Origin: Aculops lycopersici
Lineage: Eukaryota > Arthropoda > Arachnida > Trombidiformes > Eriophyidae
NCBI GenBank assembly: GCA_015350385.1
Contig: WNKI01000001.1
Location: forward strand, 6,605,410-6,669,409
Length of the DNA: 64,000 bases
Direction: 5' to 3'
Under the pieces are notes generated by a model. It saw only the letters and a list, made by a program, of their open reading frames with translations, did not search any database and was not told where the DNA came from. Positions 55,747-64,000 of the stretch are shown piece after piece. The first letter of the stretch is position 1; each line of letters opens with the position of its first letter. The translations under genes were made by a program, and so were the position numbers.

Positions 55747-56709
55747 ATGTCAGAGTTTCCTAAGATCAAACCACCGATTACAAGGATGCACATTCAATTA
55801 ACGACAAAAATGAAGAATACACTCCTTCAAATCAGAGGGCTAAGTTGCCTGTGCATTGTGATATGTTTAGCAGTTGCTCAACAAGTGGCAGCAGCGAGCC
55901 AATCAGACGGAGAGCAACAGGAAGTTGACATCAACTCTGAGAGACTAAATCCAAACTATTGGTTCAAGTATTCGGATAGGCCAATAGTAATAGCAGATGC
56001 AAATGAAGGAAATGCTCATAACAGATTCAAGAGAAACACGCCAAATAATCATTCAAATAGACCAAATTCCATGGAACAAACGACAGTCGACGCTTGTCCC
56101 TCGAAGATGGAGGTTATAACTCCTTACTATGCAACGAATGCCAAGGGCAAGTTGCGAACCATAGTCAATAGTGAGCTGATGCAACAGGCAATTCAAGTTG
56201 AGACTTGCGCCAGGTAAGTTTTAGCTAATTGTTTTTCCTTTCCTCTACGATGTTCTGCTCCTGAAGTTGGATGATGAAGTTGGCGTCGGCGGCTGATTGA
56301 AAAAGAGTTGTGATTTATGGAAATGGTCGATTAGGTATAACGCTAGTACCTGTATGAAAGCTGATCTCTTCGGCAACCACTAACCTCACCTCTTCTCATT
56401 CCTTTTTTAATTTCACAATCCAAAACCATTCAAACTATCAGACTTTCAAGCGCAACCACCCGACCAAAGTGCAATTCAGAGCCCGATTGCAGCTGCGAGC
56501 AAAAATACAAGTGGCACAGGTTGCTGGTACTCGACCCCAAGGATCCCAATGCAAGCCGAGGCTTGTTCATGGATTGGTTCCTATTCCCTTCCGCCTGCCA
56601 GTGTCGATGCAAGCCAAGCGGTGGCACGGTCAACAGGTTGTTTCTACATCATGTCACTTCTACATCCTCGCCGTTGTCTTTGTCAAAGCGACGAACTGAT
56701 GGTAGATGA
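55747..56709 (+). CDS. Spaetzle-like cystine-knot ligand
   Basis: Spaetzle proteins are secreted, proteolytically activated ligands of Toll receptors. Two exons (55747-56213 and 56442-56709, phase 2, GTAAGT...ATCAG) encode 244 aa from the first ATG of the exon. Signal peptides are better from the in-frame ATG at 55786 or 55810 (MKNTLLQIRGLSCLCIVICLAVA). A furin/SPE-like site RFKR at 93-96 separates the prodomain from the cystine-knot part: CPSKMEVITPYYA, the central TIVNSELMQQAIQVETC, then across the junction DCSCEQKYKWHRLLVLDP and FMDWFLFPSACQCRC. There are eight Cys in the mature region. The pattern fits the Spz3/4/5/6-like group, though which member is unclear. AATAAA at 56716-56721 starts seven bases after the stop, so the 3' UTR is very short. 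Confidence 0.85.
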
Positions 56710-56959
56710 TATCCAAATAAACTCTCGAATTTCACTCACTCCGACCCGATTAATTGAGCACTACTTGGCTAGATAGTCTAGATAGATTATAATCATTGGT
56801 CTTTATTTGACTGCGCCAGAAACAAGACTGATGCCATGTTGAATCCTTAAAACCCACCTTGGTCTCTTTCTATCGCGCTCAGGATTCCGAAGAGCAATCT
56901 CGCTCGTTTCATTCCGGCAACAAATAATGAGAGAGACAAGTGTCTCTAGTGTATCATTT

Positions 56960-57382
56960 TTATGCGACAAGTCCATTCTCGGCAGCTATACGATCGATCT
57001 CGGCAACTACATCAGCATTAGCGCTCGATAGATACTTTTCTTCATCAAGCATGGCAGTCTTGTAAATCGTGGGGAAGTATATGGACTCGTATACTTCACT
57101 ATCACTGTGTTCGGAGCCACTACTTTTGATTTTTTCGATTATTTGGTCCGCATCCTTTTGTGCCTTTCGGCAAGCAATGGCCTGAAGTCTGACGATCAAC
57201 AATTCACCATTGCCACTGAACTTTTCGTAGGACTTGTCATCGGAGATGATAATTTTGGCAATAGTCAACGCCACGATTACTGGATTGTACCTGGCCACGT
57301 TCAGTTGAGTTAGTAAGCGATGATCAATATCACCTTTGTATTTTAGAGAATTGGACATTTTAGCTTCTAGCGAGAAAGACAT
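56960..57382 (-). CDS. Small protein of unknown family, probably secreted but separated from its signal peptide by a frameshift
   Basis: A 140-aa frame from ATG 57382. I recognise no family. It is polar and mainly helical in appearance: LTQLNVARYNPVIVALTIAK, a segment beginning KFSGNGELLIVRLQAIAC, and a C-terminal part ending EIDRIAAENGLVA, with one cysteine. Directly upstream and overlapping by 16 bases is a perfect signal peptide in another frame (57489-57367). The two ATGs are 107 nt apart. The overlap region contains a short GA tract, and loss of one GA unit would put both in one frame. So this may be a single secreted protein carrying a sequencing or real frameshift, or a cytosolic protein whose mRNA has an upstream frame. 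Confidence 0.6.
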   Translation of the reverse strand: MSFSLEAKMSNSLKYKGDIDHRLLTQLNVARYNPVIVALTIAKIIISDDKSYEKFSGNGELLIVRLQAIACRKAQKDADQIIEKIKSSGSEHSDSEVYESIYFPTIYKTAMLDEEKYLSSANADVVAEIDRIAAENGLVA

Positions 57383-57489
57383 TGTATTACTCTGTCTCTC
57401 AATTCAATTAGCTGATCGCGTTCCGTAGTGCAGCTAATCAGCGAGGCGGTGCAAGCCACCACTAGGGCTAAGACGACGATGAATCTCAT
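57367..57489 (-). CDS. Signal-peptide-encoding short frame upstream of the small unknown gene
   Basis: ATG at 57489 opens a 40-codon frame beginning MRFIVVLALVVACTASLISC, a textbook signal peptide, then a polar stretch, and stops at TAG 57369-57367. It is most likely the true 5' coding part of the downstream gene, disrupted by a two-base shift in the GAGAGA run at about 57393-57400. An intron is unlikely: the only GT...AG pair here would be 24 nt and does not restore the frame. Confidence 0.5.
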   Translation of the reverse strand: MRFIVVLALVVACTASLISCTTERDQLIELRDRVIQCLSR

Positions 57490-58017
57490 GGTGTTTTGGT
57501 GTTGGGAGCCACTGGTTTAGTAAGTCTTGGTAGTTAACCTGAACTTTGTTCCTTATTCCTGGTATTGATTGATGGCAAATGAAACAGATAGATGAATGAA
57601 ACGCCTTTGTGAAAACCGCAAGTTTTTATTGAGAACGACGAAGGAAGGAAAGGAAGTTGAGACTGGTTCCAATCCTATTGATACATGGTTATATTAAGAT
57701 CGTGATATTTGGGTCGCGCTTGACAACAAGCTTGACTAAAGATGGCCGCTATGCGTCACCGGTATACCGTGTGACAAAAATGGCCTCTCATGAGAGGAGG
57801 AAAGGGGAGAAAAAATATAGTCTTCTTTCAGCTCGGCATCCCGTCCGCCGGACAAAGCTCTTCGTTTTGTATCCGTGTTAGTTCTAGGTGCTATTATATA
57901 ATTAATCGTTCTTGTCGAAGGTTGGGTGGCTCGCTGGACTCGCGGCTTGGCCCGTTGCGCGTTTGGGTGGCTATAGTCGGCAACCAGTTGCTGCTATTTA
58001 TTTACTCAAGGACAAAC
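57490..58017. other. Intergenic region with coiled-coil gene 3' UTR
   Basis: About 530 bp. It contains a minus-strand AATAAA (TTTATT at 57997-58002) 16 nt after the coiled-coil stop, and a 14-bp perfect palindrome CCTCTCATGAGAGG at 57784-57797. No coding content. Confidence 0.6.
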
Positions 58018-61000
58018 CTACGAGTCACTTGAGCTACTTAAGTCCGCAAGCATCTTTTTAATATTGTCAAATTCACCCAAAATCATGCGTCTCTCTCGTC
58101 GGATGGCCTCAATATCCGGCGACATTGATTCAATGTACCTTTTGTACAATTCAATACTATTGTAAGTGTCCGCGTCCGCATCCGCATCCGACAACAGGTG
58201 GCCCCTGTTGAAGTTGTTTCGATTGGTGATAGTGATTGTATTTCCACTTGTTGAGCTGTGGCTGTTCAAATCGGGACTCGGGGCCACCTCTTGTTGATTT
58301 CTCGACGACGATAACTGCTCTTGGCCCGCAGCGGAAGTGGATGGTTTCGGTTGCTGTGATGACGTGATTGATGGTGTCGCCGTCACCGAAGCCATCAATC
58401 TGCTTAGTTGAGTCTCGAGTCTCTTGTTTGCTTCAGCTAACTGCTGCACTTGCAGGTTCAACTCAAAGCTCTTCTGCTTCTCTTCGCTCAACTCCTCAAA
58501 TATCGACTTTCTTTGACGCTCGATGGTTTCAATGTGCGATTTCATTTGCTTTATATGACGATTATCTGCTATAAGTTGAGCTGCATTAGTGAGCATCGAT
58601 CCTTTGGTGTCACTGCTACTGCTATTTGCTTGATCCCTCGCTGCTGTGCCAGGTTCACTCGGTTCTTGGGCCGGCTGACATATCATTGTGGCCATCGAGT
58701 CTACAAGTGTATCACTAAGCGTCTCAAAGGTGCTTGAGATGTCCTTTAAACAGGTGTCTATGCAACTGCTAAGCGATTGTCTAAGTAACTCATTCTCAGC
58801 CTCTAAATCAGTCTGTTTCCTCAACGATGAGTCCACCTTAGACTTGAGTCGCTGATGTTTCTCTCGTTCCTCTTCTAGAGTTTTTGCCAACCGAGTCTTG
58901 GTTTTGTTTAACTTTTCCCTAAGTGAATGGACCAATCGCCTCGGAGTGTGACTCTCGGATGGATCAAGGCTCGTTGGCCTAGTGGGTGATCTGATAGACT
59001 TTTGGCTCGGTGCTGCTGGCGAAAGATTAGAGTGGCAACATGGACTCGGGCACCTCACAGTCACTGGCGAGTAGATACTATGAGACTGATGCTGTTGTTG
59101 TGATTCTAATAATCGAGTCAACATTCGCTGCTGCTCCATAATCTTCTCCTCCAGTTTGAATATCTCGCAATTTGGATCGATTAATCTCTTTACTGGACTC
59201 TCATTGGCAAGCCTCGTTGAGTTCTTTAACGGAAGTGACGCCTTCGTATTGCCTCGATTATTTGTATTGCCACTTGTTGCTGCTTGATCGGTAGGGTGAT
59301 GCACCACCTTTTGTTGCGGCTGATTATGATTAATAGAGTTATTCTTACACCCAACTGGACCTAAACTAACCCTCGGCTTCGGAATTGGCTTAACCATTGG
59401 CCTTCTATTTATCAATATCTGATTCTTGGATTTGCTATCTCTTTGCTCCTGGTTCAGTATCTCAGTTGCCGATGCTAATCTTCTATTTGCCTCCATCATG
59501 ATTCTACTGGCTTGAGTTACATTTGATCTAGTAAAACTCGACTTGCTCCTCACAAGTCCAGTTCTGGGTCCCGGTGTGGGACTAGCTCTAGTGGCAGTAT
59601 CTAAGCTGACTGACTGGTTGACCCGAGCTTTTGGATCCACAATCAGAATTTTCCTCTTGGGCTCAGGTCTCTTTGTTGTTTTAATCTCAGTCTCTCCAAA
59701 CACCGGGACCCATGAGAGTTTTTGAAGTCTATATCTCTGTTCTTGATTAGTGTTCTGCTCTCCTGGGTCTTCATCTGTCGCACCATCAACCTGCTTGTGT
59801 AATGTGTTAGCGGTGGTACTGATGGTGGTGGTGGTGGTGGTGGTGGTGGTTGTGGTTGTGGTTGCGCTTCTCTCATCCTTTGTCAAGTCCTGATTATCCT
59901 CCAGCTCTTCGGCTATGTCATTATCATTGTCGTTGTTATCTGCAGTATTGGTTTCAGTTGGCGGCGAGGCCAAGTCTATTGCTGAGGCGGACTTTTTTCC
60001 ATTCGTTAAACTGGATTTACCTGGTAATCCTCTAGGAGGTAAAGTAACATTTCGCTTCGAGGTTTTGTTTAGTGATTCCAAAGACTTTGATCGCATATGT
60101 TGACTTGTAATTGGTGCTCGTCTGCTGGAAACCATCTGTTTTCTCGAGCCACCAGTTGATGGCAAATTATTGGAGGCATATTGACGCAATCGCATGGAAG
60201 ACTCGATATGTTGGAAGCCCATCAGCGACTTGGTATCTCGGTATAAATTTGAATCCAAACGAGATTCATAGTTTCTTCTTGTATTTATGTGACCCAATCT
60301 ATCGCGTCCACTCGCCGGCGGACCTCCAATCTGAGGTCCATACTTCCATTGATCTTTGTACAATTGAACTACCTTTCTCTCCTTGTCCAGTTGCTCCTCT
60401 CGCCTCTTCACCTGATCCATCATTTGCTGCAACTCATCAATGGCCTGAGCCAACTTGGTGCGCTTATCATTCAACGATCGGCTTATGGTATAAACCTTGT
60501 TTGGGACAACCACCTCGTCCACAACCTCTACTGTGGCCTTGATCTTCTCGCGCGCGGGTCTAATTGGCCTCTCGTCGTAATTATCTCGCGACTCATTTGT
60601 TTGTCTTTTGTTTGGCTTCGTCGTATCTGGACGTTCAAATACCTGGAAGTTGCTCTTTGATTGGACAACTTGATTGAATTGAATGCATTGGTTGCAAACG
60701 GAAGACTTGCGATCGCAGCGACAATTCGGACAATCGGCTTTGCCGGTTAGTGGCCTCAGATTTGCCGGCAGTTGCGTTGAGTTGGATTTATCTTGTTGAG
60801 TTGGTGTAGTTTTATCCTGCTTTTCCTCATCTACCTCAACTCTTTCGTCAGGCACTTGTTTTTGTTGTGACTGAAATTTATCCTCTCTTTCATTGCCATT
60901 TTTATTGCCACTATCGCCATTTTCGCAGCCATCAGAAATCTTCAACTCGGCCAATCTTTTTTTGACTAAATCCAACTGTCGCTTGATCTCTTCTGTTTCC

Positions 61001-61257
61001 CTTCTCAATATATTTGCCTTTTCCTCTCTCATTTGCCTCAGTTGCACTTCACTTAAATCCTCAATCCGCTTCCGGAAAGGTGAATCCTCGGAGACATCGA
61101 GTTGCATTCTGGCCTTTAGTCTCGCCGACGGTATCAATAAAGGCTCTTGATGGAGATGGAGGTCCAATTCTGCTAAATTTCCAAACATATCCTCCATCTG
61201 CTCTTTGGTCTGGTTAATAGATGGTTTAGACATTTTGTTGTTCGTTTCGTTACCCAT
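58018..61257 (-). CDS. Large coiled-coil protein of unknown family
   Basis: A single-exon frame of 1079 aa from ATG 61257 (MGNETNNKMSKPS); the open extension upstream has no ATG. I do not recognise the family. Near the N-terminus is a conserved-looking stretch (NLAELDLHLHQEPLLIPSAR), then a charged coiled coil (RKRIEDLSEVQLRQMREE, ETEEIKRQLDLVKKRLAEL). A possible zinc-binding cluster CPNCRCDRKSSVCNQC lies around 215. Coiled coils recur near 300-350 (LAQAIDELQQMMDQVKRREE) and towards the C-terminus (LREKLNKTKTRLAKTLEEER and later heptads). The middle is Ser/Thr/Pro/Asn-rich and basic, with a run of 11 or more Thr. The shape suggests a cytoskeletal or centrosomal scaffold, but that is only inference. 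Gly2 could be myristoylated. A poly(A) signal lies 16 nt after the stop. Confidence 0.75.
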   Translation of the reverse strand: MGNETNNKMSKPSINQTKEQMEDMFGNLAELDLHLHQEPLLIPSARLKARMQLDVSEDSPFRKRIEDLSEVQLRQMREEKANILRRETEEIKRQLDLVKKRLAELKISDGCENGDSGNKNGNEREDKFQSQQKQVPDERVEVDEEKQDKTTPTQQDKSNSTQLPANLRPLTGKADCPNCRCDRKSSVCNQCIQFNQVVQSKSNFQVFERPDTTKPNKRQTNESRDNYDERPIRPAREKIKATVEVVDEVVVPNKVYTISRSLNDKRTKLAQAIDELQQMMDQVKRREEQLDKERKVVQLYKDQWKYGPQIGGPPASGRDRLGHINTRRNYESRLDSNLYRDTKSLMGFQHIESSMRLRQYASNNLPSTGGSRKQMVSSRRAPITSQHMRSKSLESLNKTSKRNVTLPPRGLPGKSSLTNGKKSASAIDLASPPTETNTADNNDNDNDIAEELEDNQDLTKDERSATTTTTTTTTTTTTISTTANTLHKQVDGATDEDPGEQNTNQEQRYRLQKLSWVPVFGETEIKTTKRPEPKRKILIVDPKARVNQSVSLDTATRASPTPGPRTGLVRSKSSFTRSNVTQASRIMMEANRRLASATEILNQEQRDSKSKNQILINRRPMVKPIPKPRVSLGPVGCKNNSINHNQPQQKVVHHPTDQAATSGNTNNRGNTKASLPLKNSTRLANESPVKRLIDPNCEIFKLEEKIMEQQRMLTRLLESQQQHQSHSIYSPVTVRCPSPCCHSNLSPAAPSQKSIRSPTRPTSLDPSESHTPRRLVHSLREKLNKTKTRLAKTLEEEREKHQRLKSKVDSSLRKQTDLEAENELLRQSLSSCIDTCLKDISSTFETLSDTLVDSMATMICQPAQEPSEPGTAARDQANSSSSDTKGSMLTNAAQLIADNRHIKQMKSHIETIERQRKSIFEELSEEKQKSFELNLQVQQLAEANKRLETQLSRLMASVTATPSITSSQQPKPSTSAAGQEQLSSSRNQQEVAPSPDLNSHSSTSGNTITITNRNNFNRGHLLSDADADADTYNSIELYKRYIESMSPDIEAIRRERRMILGEFDNIKKMLADLSSSSDS
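59818..59855. repeat. (GGT)n repeat encoding polythreonine
   Basis: A GGTGGT run on the plus strand encodes a Thr tract in the coiled-coil protein. Confidence 0.85.
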
Positions 61258-61733
61258 TTGCTTGCTCTTGAGACCTATCAGAGTTATCTGCCCATTACAG
61301 TTGTGATTAGAAAATGGTTGGACGGAAATGTATATATATATATATAGTTTATGCTGCCAATGATAAAATAACAAAGTGATGTAAAAATCACATCGTCAAG
61401 TTGAGGTGAGGCAACAGAGTAAAAATTAACTTTAAATTTCTGCTCGAATACCCGATCAGCCACCAAGTAGCCGCTAGGTGCCAGTCGACATTGTTACTAT
61501 GGCGACCTGTTAACGCAGCTAGCTGGCGAATTCGTCGACGCCGCCGCCGCCGTGTATAGCGACGTGTGTTGGCTAATCGACCGAAATTATGACGTCCTCC
61601 TGTGCGCCTTCCCTATGGGGCGACGTACTAATTTTTGCAAAAATTAAATGCACATGCTGAGCGCCCAGTAACCGGTCAGAAATTCTTCCTCTTCATCCGA
61701 AACCTGTTCGATTTCAGGCCAAACTTTATTTAG
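61258..61733. other. Spacer between coiled-coil and ceramide synthase genes
   Basis: 476 bp, with both genes on the minus strand. Contains an (AT)n run near 61331-61347, a CGCCGCCGCCGCCG patch near 61540 and the ceramide synthase poly(A) signal (TTTATT at 61725-61730), starting three bases after its stop. Confidence 0.6.
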
Positions 61734-62939
61734 TCAATCCAATTTGTTTGTTTTTGGCTTATTTAACACAATCCCCCTTGAAATTTTATCACTTTCCTCT
61801 GTGCTTCTAGTGTCGTCATCCTCAAATTCGCGCAGATCTTTAAAGTCTTTGCTTGGCCAGAGCATTCGCCAGAGGAGCCTCAAGATAAGTAAGAACCAGA
61901 TCAAATCTAACAGAAGAAAAACCAGGCCACAGGTGAGAATCCAAACCAAAAGTGGCGATTCCAGTTGGTACATCTTGATGACGTTAAATCCATGGTAGAG
62001 ACAAAATAGTGGATAATAGTAGAGTTGGTTGACGGCAAACGCGATAGCGAAGATAACAAAGCTAATTTTGACCGTCCGCTCTATACCCTTCACAACTTGG
62101 CCCGCTTGAACCCGGAAGCACATTGCTAGCTTGGTTACCTCCAATAAAACATCGCAGGTGTCTCTTAGGACCACTGCGGCTAAACCAATCCGATGGGTTC
62201 GTGTTGCGTAAACGCTAATTACGCCTGATATGGCTGCCAAATGGTGGACAAACATCATAGGAGTATCGCGTCTTACAACATCCTCGAATAGAATGGCGTA
62301 GGTGGCGTGCAAATAGAATGCAGTCTCTATCATAATGATCCAGTATTCGTCCGAATCAACGCTAAACGAATACTCGGGCAAATGGTGGCTTGGATTAAAG
62401 AAGTTTTGGGCCTTGTGTTTGAGGAAACAGGTGTACACTAGCCAAGTTGAGCTAAAGCTATAGAATAATAGTCGCCAAACGGATTCCTCTGAACGTTCGC
62501 GGTCCTTTGGTTTCAACTTAAAACTGTCCAATAGGTTGGAGTTGCGCGACTTCCTGCTCAGATAACGTTTGGTTGCCGTTAAACCTGCAAAAATTATGAG
62601 AATACAAATGATGTCATTGATGGCGATACCATTGAAGGATCCAATTATAATCTCAGTTCCGTCCTCTTCAATGTGCTTGCTGCCCAATTTTGGCCCTAGA
62701 GTTTTGATGGTCATGTCCTCTTCCGTCTTGATGAGATAATCACGGATACTGTCCAAAGTGTCACTTGATTCTTCCGGCTTTGCTTCAGTCTCATAGCAAT
62801 TGTTTGTTGAATTGCTACAGGTGATTTGATTTCTAAATAGACCACCACCAACACCATTCAAATCCCGATTGTCTTGGTAGAAACTGTTGCGATAAAACTC
62901 GGCGTAGCCCATGAAGAGCTCGCGGTAATTCTTGAACAT
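61734..62939 (-). CDS. CERS1-like ceramide synthase
   Basis: Ceramide synthases N-acylate sphingoid bases with fatty acyl-CoA in the ER membrane. I start at ATG 62939 (MFKNYRELFMGYAEF), giving 401 aa in one exon. After an N-terminal segment with an unusual polar insertion (about 25-95) comes a first membrane helix (NDIICILIIFAGL). The TLC/Lag1 domain follows at about 150-365: ESVWRLLFYSFSSTWLVY, YLHATYAILFEDVVRRDTPM, the catalytic His pair 232-233 in MFVHHLAAISG and Asp260/Asp263 in VVLRDTCDVLLEVTKL. Further helices follow. The acidic end KDFKDLREFEDDD matches the CERS1 C-terminus. There is no Hox-like domain, as in CERS1. All catalytic residues are present. Confidence 0.92.
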   Translation of the reverse strand: MFKNYRELFMGYAEFYRNSFYQDNRDLNGVGGGLFRNQITCSNSTNNCYETEAKPEESSDTLDSIRDYLIKTEEDMTIKTLGPKLGSKHIEEDGTEIIIGSFNGIAINDIICILIIFAGLTATKRYLSRKSRNSNLLDSFKLKPKDRERSEESVWRLLFYSFSSTWLVYTCFLKHKAQNFFNPSHHLPEYSFSVDSDEYWIIMIETAFYLHATYAILFEDVVRRDTPMMFVHHLAAISGVISVYATRTHRIGLAAVVLRDTCDVLLEVTKLAMCFRVQAGQVVKGIERTVKISFVIFAIAFAVNQLYYYPLFCLYHGFNVIKMYQLESPLLVWILTCGLVFLLLDLIWFLLILRLLWRMLWPSKDFKDLREFEDDDTRSTEESDKISRGIVLNKPKTNKLD

Positions 62940-63844
62940 TGCGGCCACACCCTACAACAAAGACTATGACACCTTCAAAGGGAGAATCTCCTGACTTGAT
63001 CGACTGTGCAAAATTCCAGCTAATTTGCAGCCTTTTCCCGCTTCCGCTTGCGACGGACGACGGTGATGGTGGTGACAACGGAGAAGACAATGGGCTGACT
63101 GAAATGGAAGCCCGCAAGAGTTTGGAACAACGAGAAAAATCTTGTGATCAGAGAGCGAGAGGCAAATGAAGTTGTGGTGTATGCTTTATGATCACACGAG
63201 AGTAAACAATCGGCTTAATGGAGCATCAGGTAGGAGAAACATCGAGTGTAAAACACTCCAGGATCGAGGCTCAACGGCAACAACAGTAACAGCATCAATG
63301 AAGTTAGAGTGGGTAAGCTGTCAAGTGTTTGTAATTAGATGTTGAAATCTACCGAAAGCAGCGCTTAAAGAAGCCGTCGGGATAAATATTTGTCTTACAT
63401 ATTCGATCAATACCATCATCATCATCATCATGATCCTCCTTCTCATCGCCATACCATCGAACAACTGATAGGACACTTGTCGTGTCGATTCACTGTGAGC
63501 AAGTTCGAGTTCAAGGCCGAAAAGTTGGTGAACGCCTTCAATCTTAGCTGTCAAGTTTTGGTTGACAGGTGTTAAGTGGTAGTGGAATTAATCTTATCAC
63601 ATTGTTCACATGACTCGCCTCATAGATTATCTACGACTACATTTAGATCTACAAGTTCCTCGTGTCTTTCGTAGCGTCAACTGAGTTCGATCTGAAAAAA
63701 TTAAGAATTTAAGAGCAGAGATCGGATTGATTTGGAAAATTTAAATGTTGGTTTATATATTTCTGTAGATTATTTTTCCTAGGATTTGTTGGTTAGTCTT
63801 GAGTCTTGTGCTTTCATTGCTGCACTTCAAAGCCAACTTGTGGG
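62940..63844. other. Intergenic region: ceramide synthase upstream and next gene's 3' UTR
   Basis: About 900 bp with no recognised exon. A (CAT)n run lies at about 63412-63432. The AT-rich part from 63590 is probably the 3' UTR of the gene that begins at the right edge. Confidence 0.5.
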
Positions 63845-64000
63845 TTATCTAGTCAATCCTTTCTCGAGCATCTGAGCACTTTGCTCGGCCCATTGAGCTG
63901 CTCGCTGCAACGACTGCCTGTGGTACTCCTTGCTATCCCTCTCTCGTTCCCTCTCTCTTTGGAAACTATCACGATCCCTATTAAAACGATCTCTTCTATC
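63845..64000 (-). CDS. C-terminus of an Arg/Asp/Glu-rich protein, partial
   Basis: The minus strand is open from 64000 to TAA at 63847-63845, encoding 51 residues. The first half is RD/RE-rich (DRRDRFNRDRDSFQRERE), typical of splicing-related or RNA-binding proteins. The end is amphipathic (RAAQWAEQSAQMLEKGLTR). The upstream part is outside the window, so the family cannot be named. Confidence 0.55.
   Translation of the reverse strand, partial: DRRDRFNRDRDSFQRERERERDSKEYHRQSLQRAAQWAEQSAQMLEKGLTR

Noticed and set aside
57370..57393. A 24-nt GT...AG intron joining the signal peptide to the small unknown protein
   Set aside because: Too short for a spliceosomal intron in arthropods, and its removal does not bring the two frames together.

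Overview
The window is nuclear DNA of an arthropod-like animal. Every recognisable gene is a metazoan gene. The introns are canonical GT-AG, poly(A) signals are AATAAA, and several proteins belong to families typical of arthropods (a Spaetzle-type Toll ligand, an apical-matrix ZP-domain protein, and ECT2/Pebble next to a Rumpelstiltskin/hnRNP M homologue). The genome is intron-poor. Of about 16 genes, the long ones for CUL3, ECT2, AP-2 alpha, hnRNP M and ceramide synthase each sit in a single coding exon, and the coding introns I can place are few and mostly near 5' ends. Low intron number, moderate GC, many GA/CA/AT microsatellites and Gln/Asn-rich insertions suggest an acariform mite, possibly an intron-losing lineage such as the eriophyoids. 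The species is inference; the intron-poor structure is seen.

Layout from left to right: ANKRD13C-like GPCR chaperone (minus, runs off the left edge); ZNF622/REI1 ribosome-maturation factor (plus); CUL3 (plus); a secreted PI-PLC X-domain protein (plus) convergent with a secreted RNase T2 (minus); ECT2 RhoGEF (minus); hnRNP M/Rumpelstiltskin-like RNA-binding protein (minus). Then comes about 17.5 kb with almost no coding sequence. It holds a KChIP-type neuronal calcium sensor with one common coding exon and three widely spaced alternative first exons, plus a microsatellite that contains an assembly gap. Next are AP-2 alpha (plus) convergent with a large ZP-domain transmembrane protein (minus); a JAZF1-like zinc-finger protein (plus) convergent with a UTP3/SAS10 protein (minus), which diverges from a WBP2-like adaptor (plus); a Spaetzle-like ligand (plus); a small unidentified protein whose upstream signal peptide is out of frame (minus); a large unidentified coiled-coil protein (minus); a CERS1-like ceramide synthase (minus); and the 3' end of an Arg/Asp/Glu-rich protein (minus) at the right edge.

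The genes do not form a pathway; this is an ordinary eukaryotic neighbourhood. The most interesting signal is structural. Five single-exon genes (ZNF622, hnRNP M, AP-2 alpha, JAZF1, UTP3) each lack exactly one internal or terminal domain present in their animal homologues, while the flanking domains remain well conserved and in frame. Together with the missing introns, this raises the possibility that the genes were rebuilt from processed or exon-skipped transcripts, or that the proteome was trimmed during genome streamlining. The second notable item is the KChIP locus, where three candidate first exons all end in phase 1 and splice in frame to the same exon. No tRNA, rRNA, CRISPR array or recognisable transposon was found by reading.
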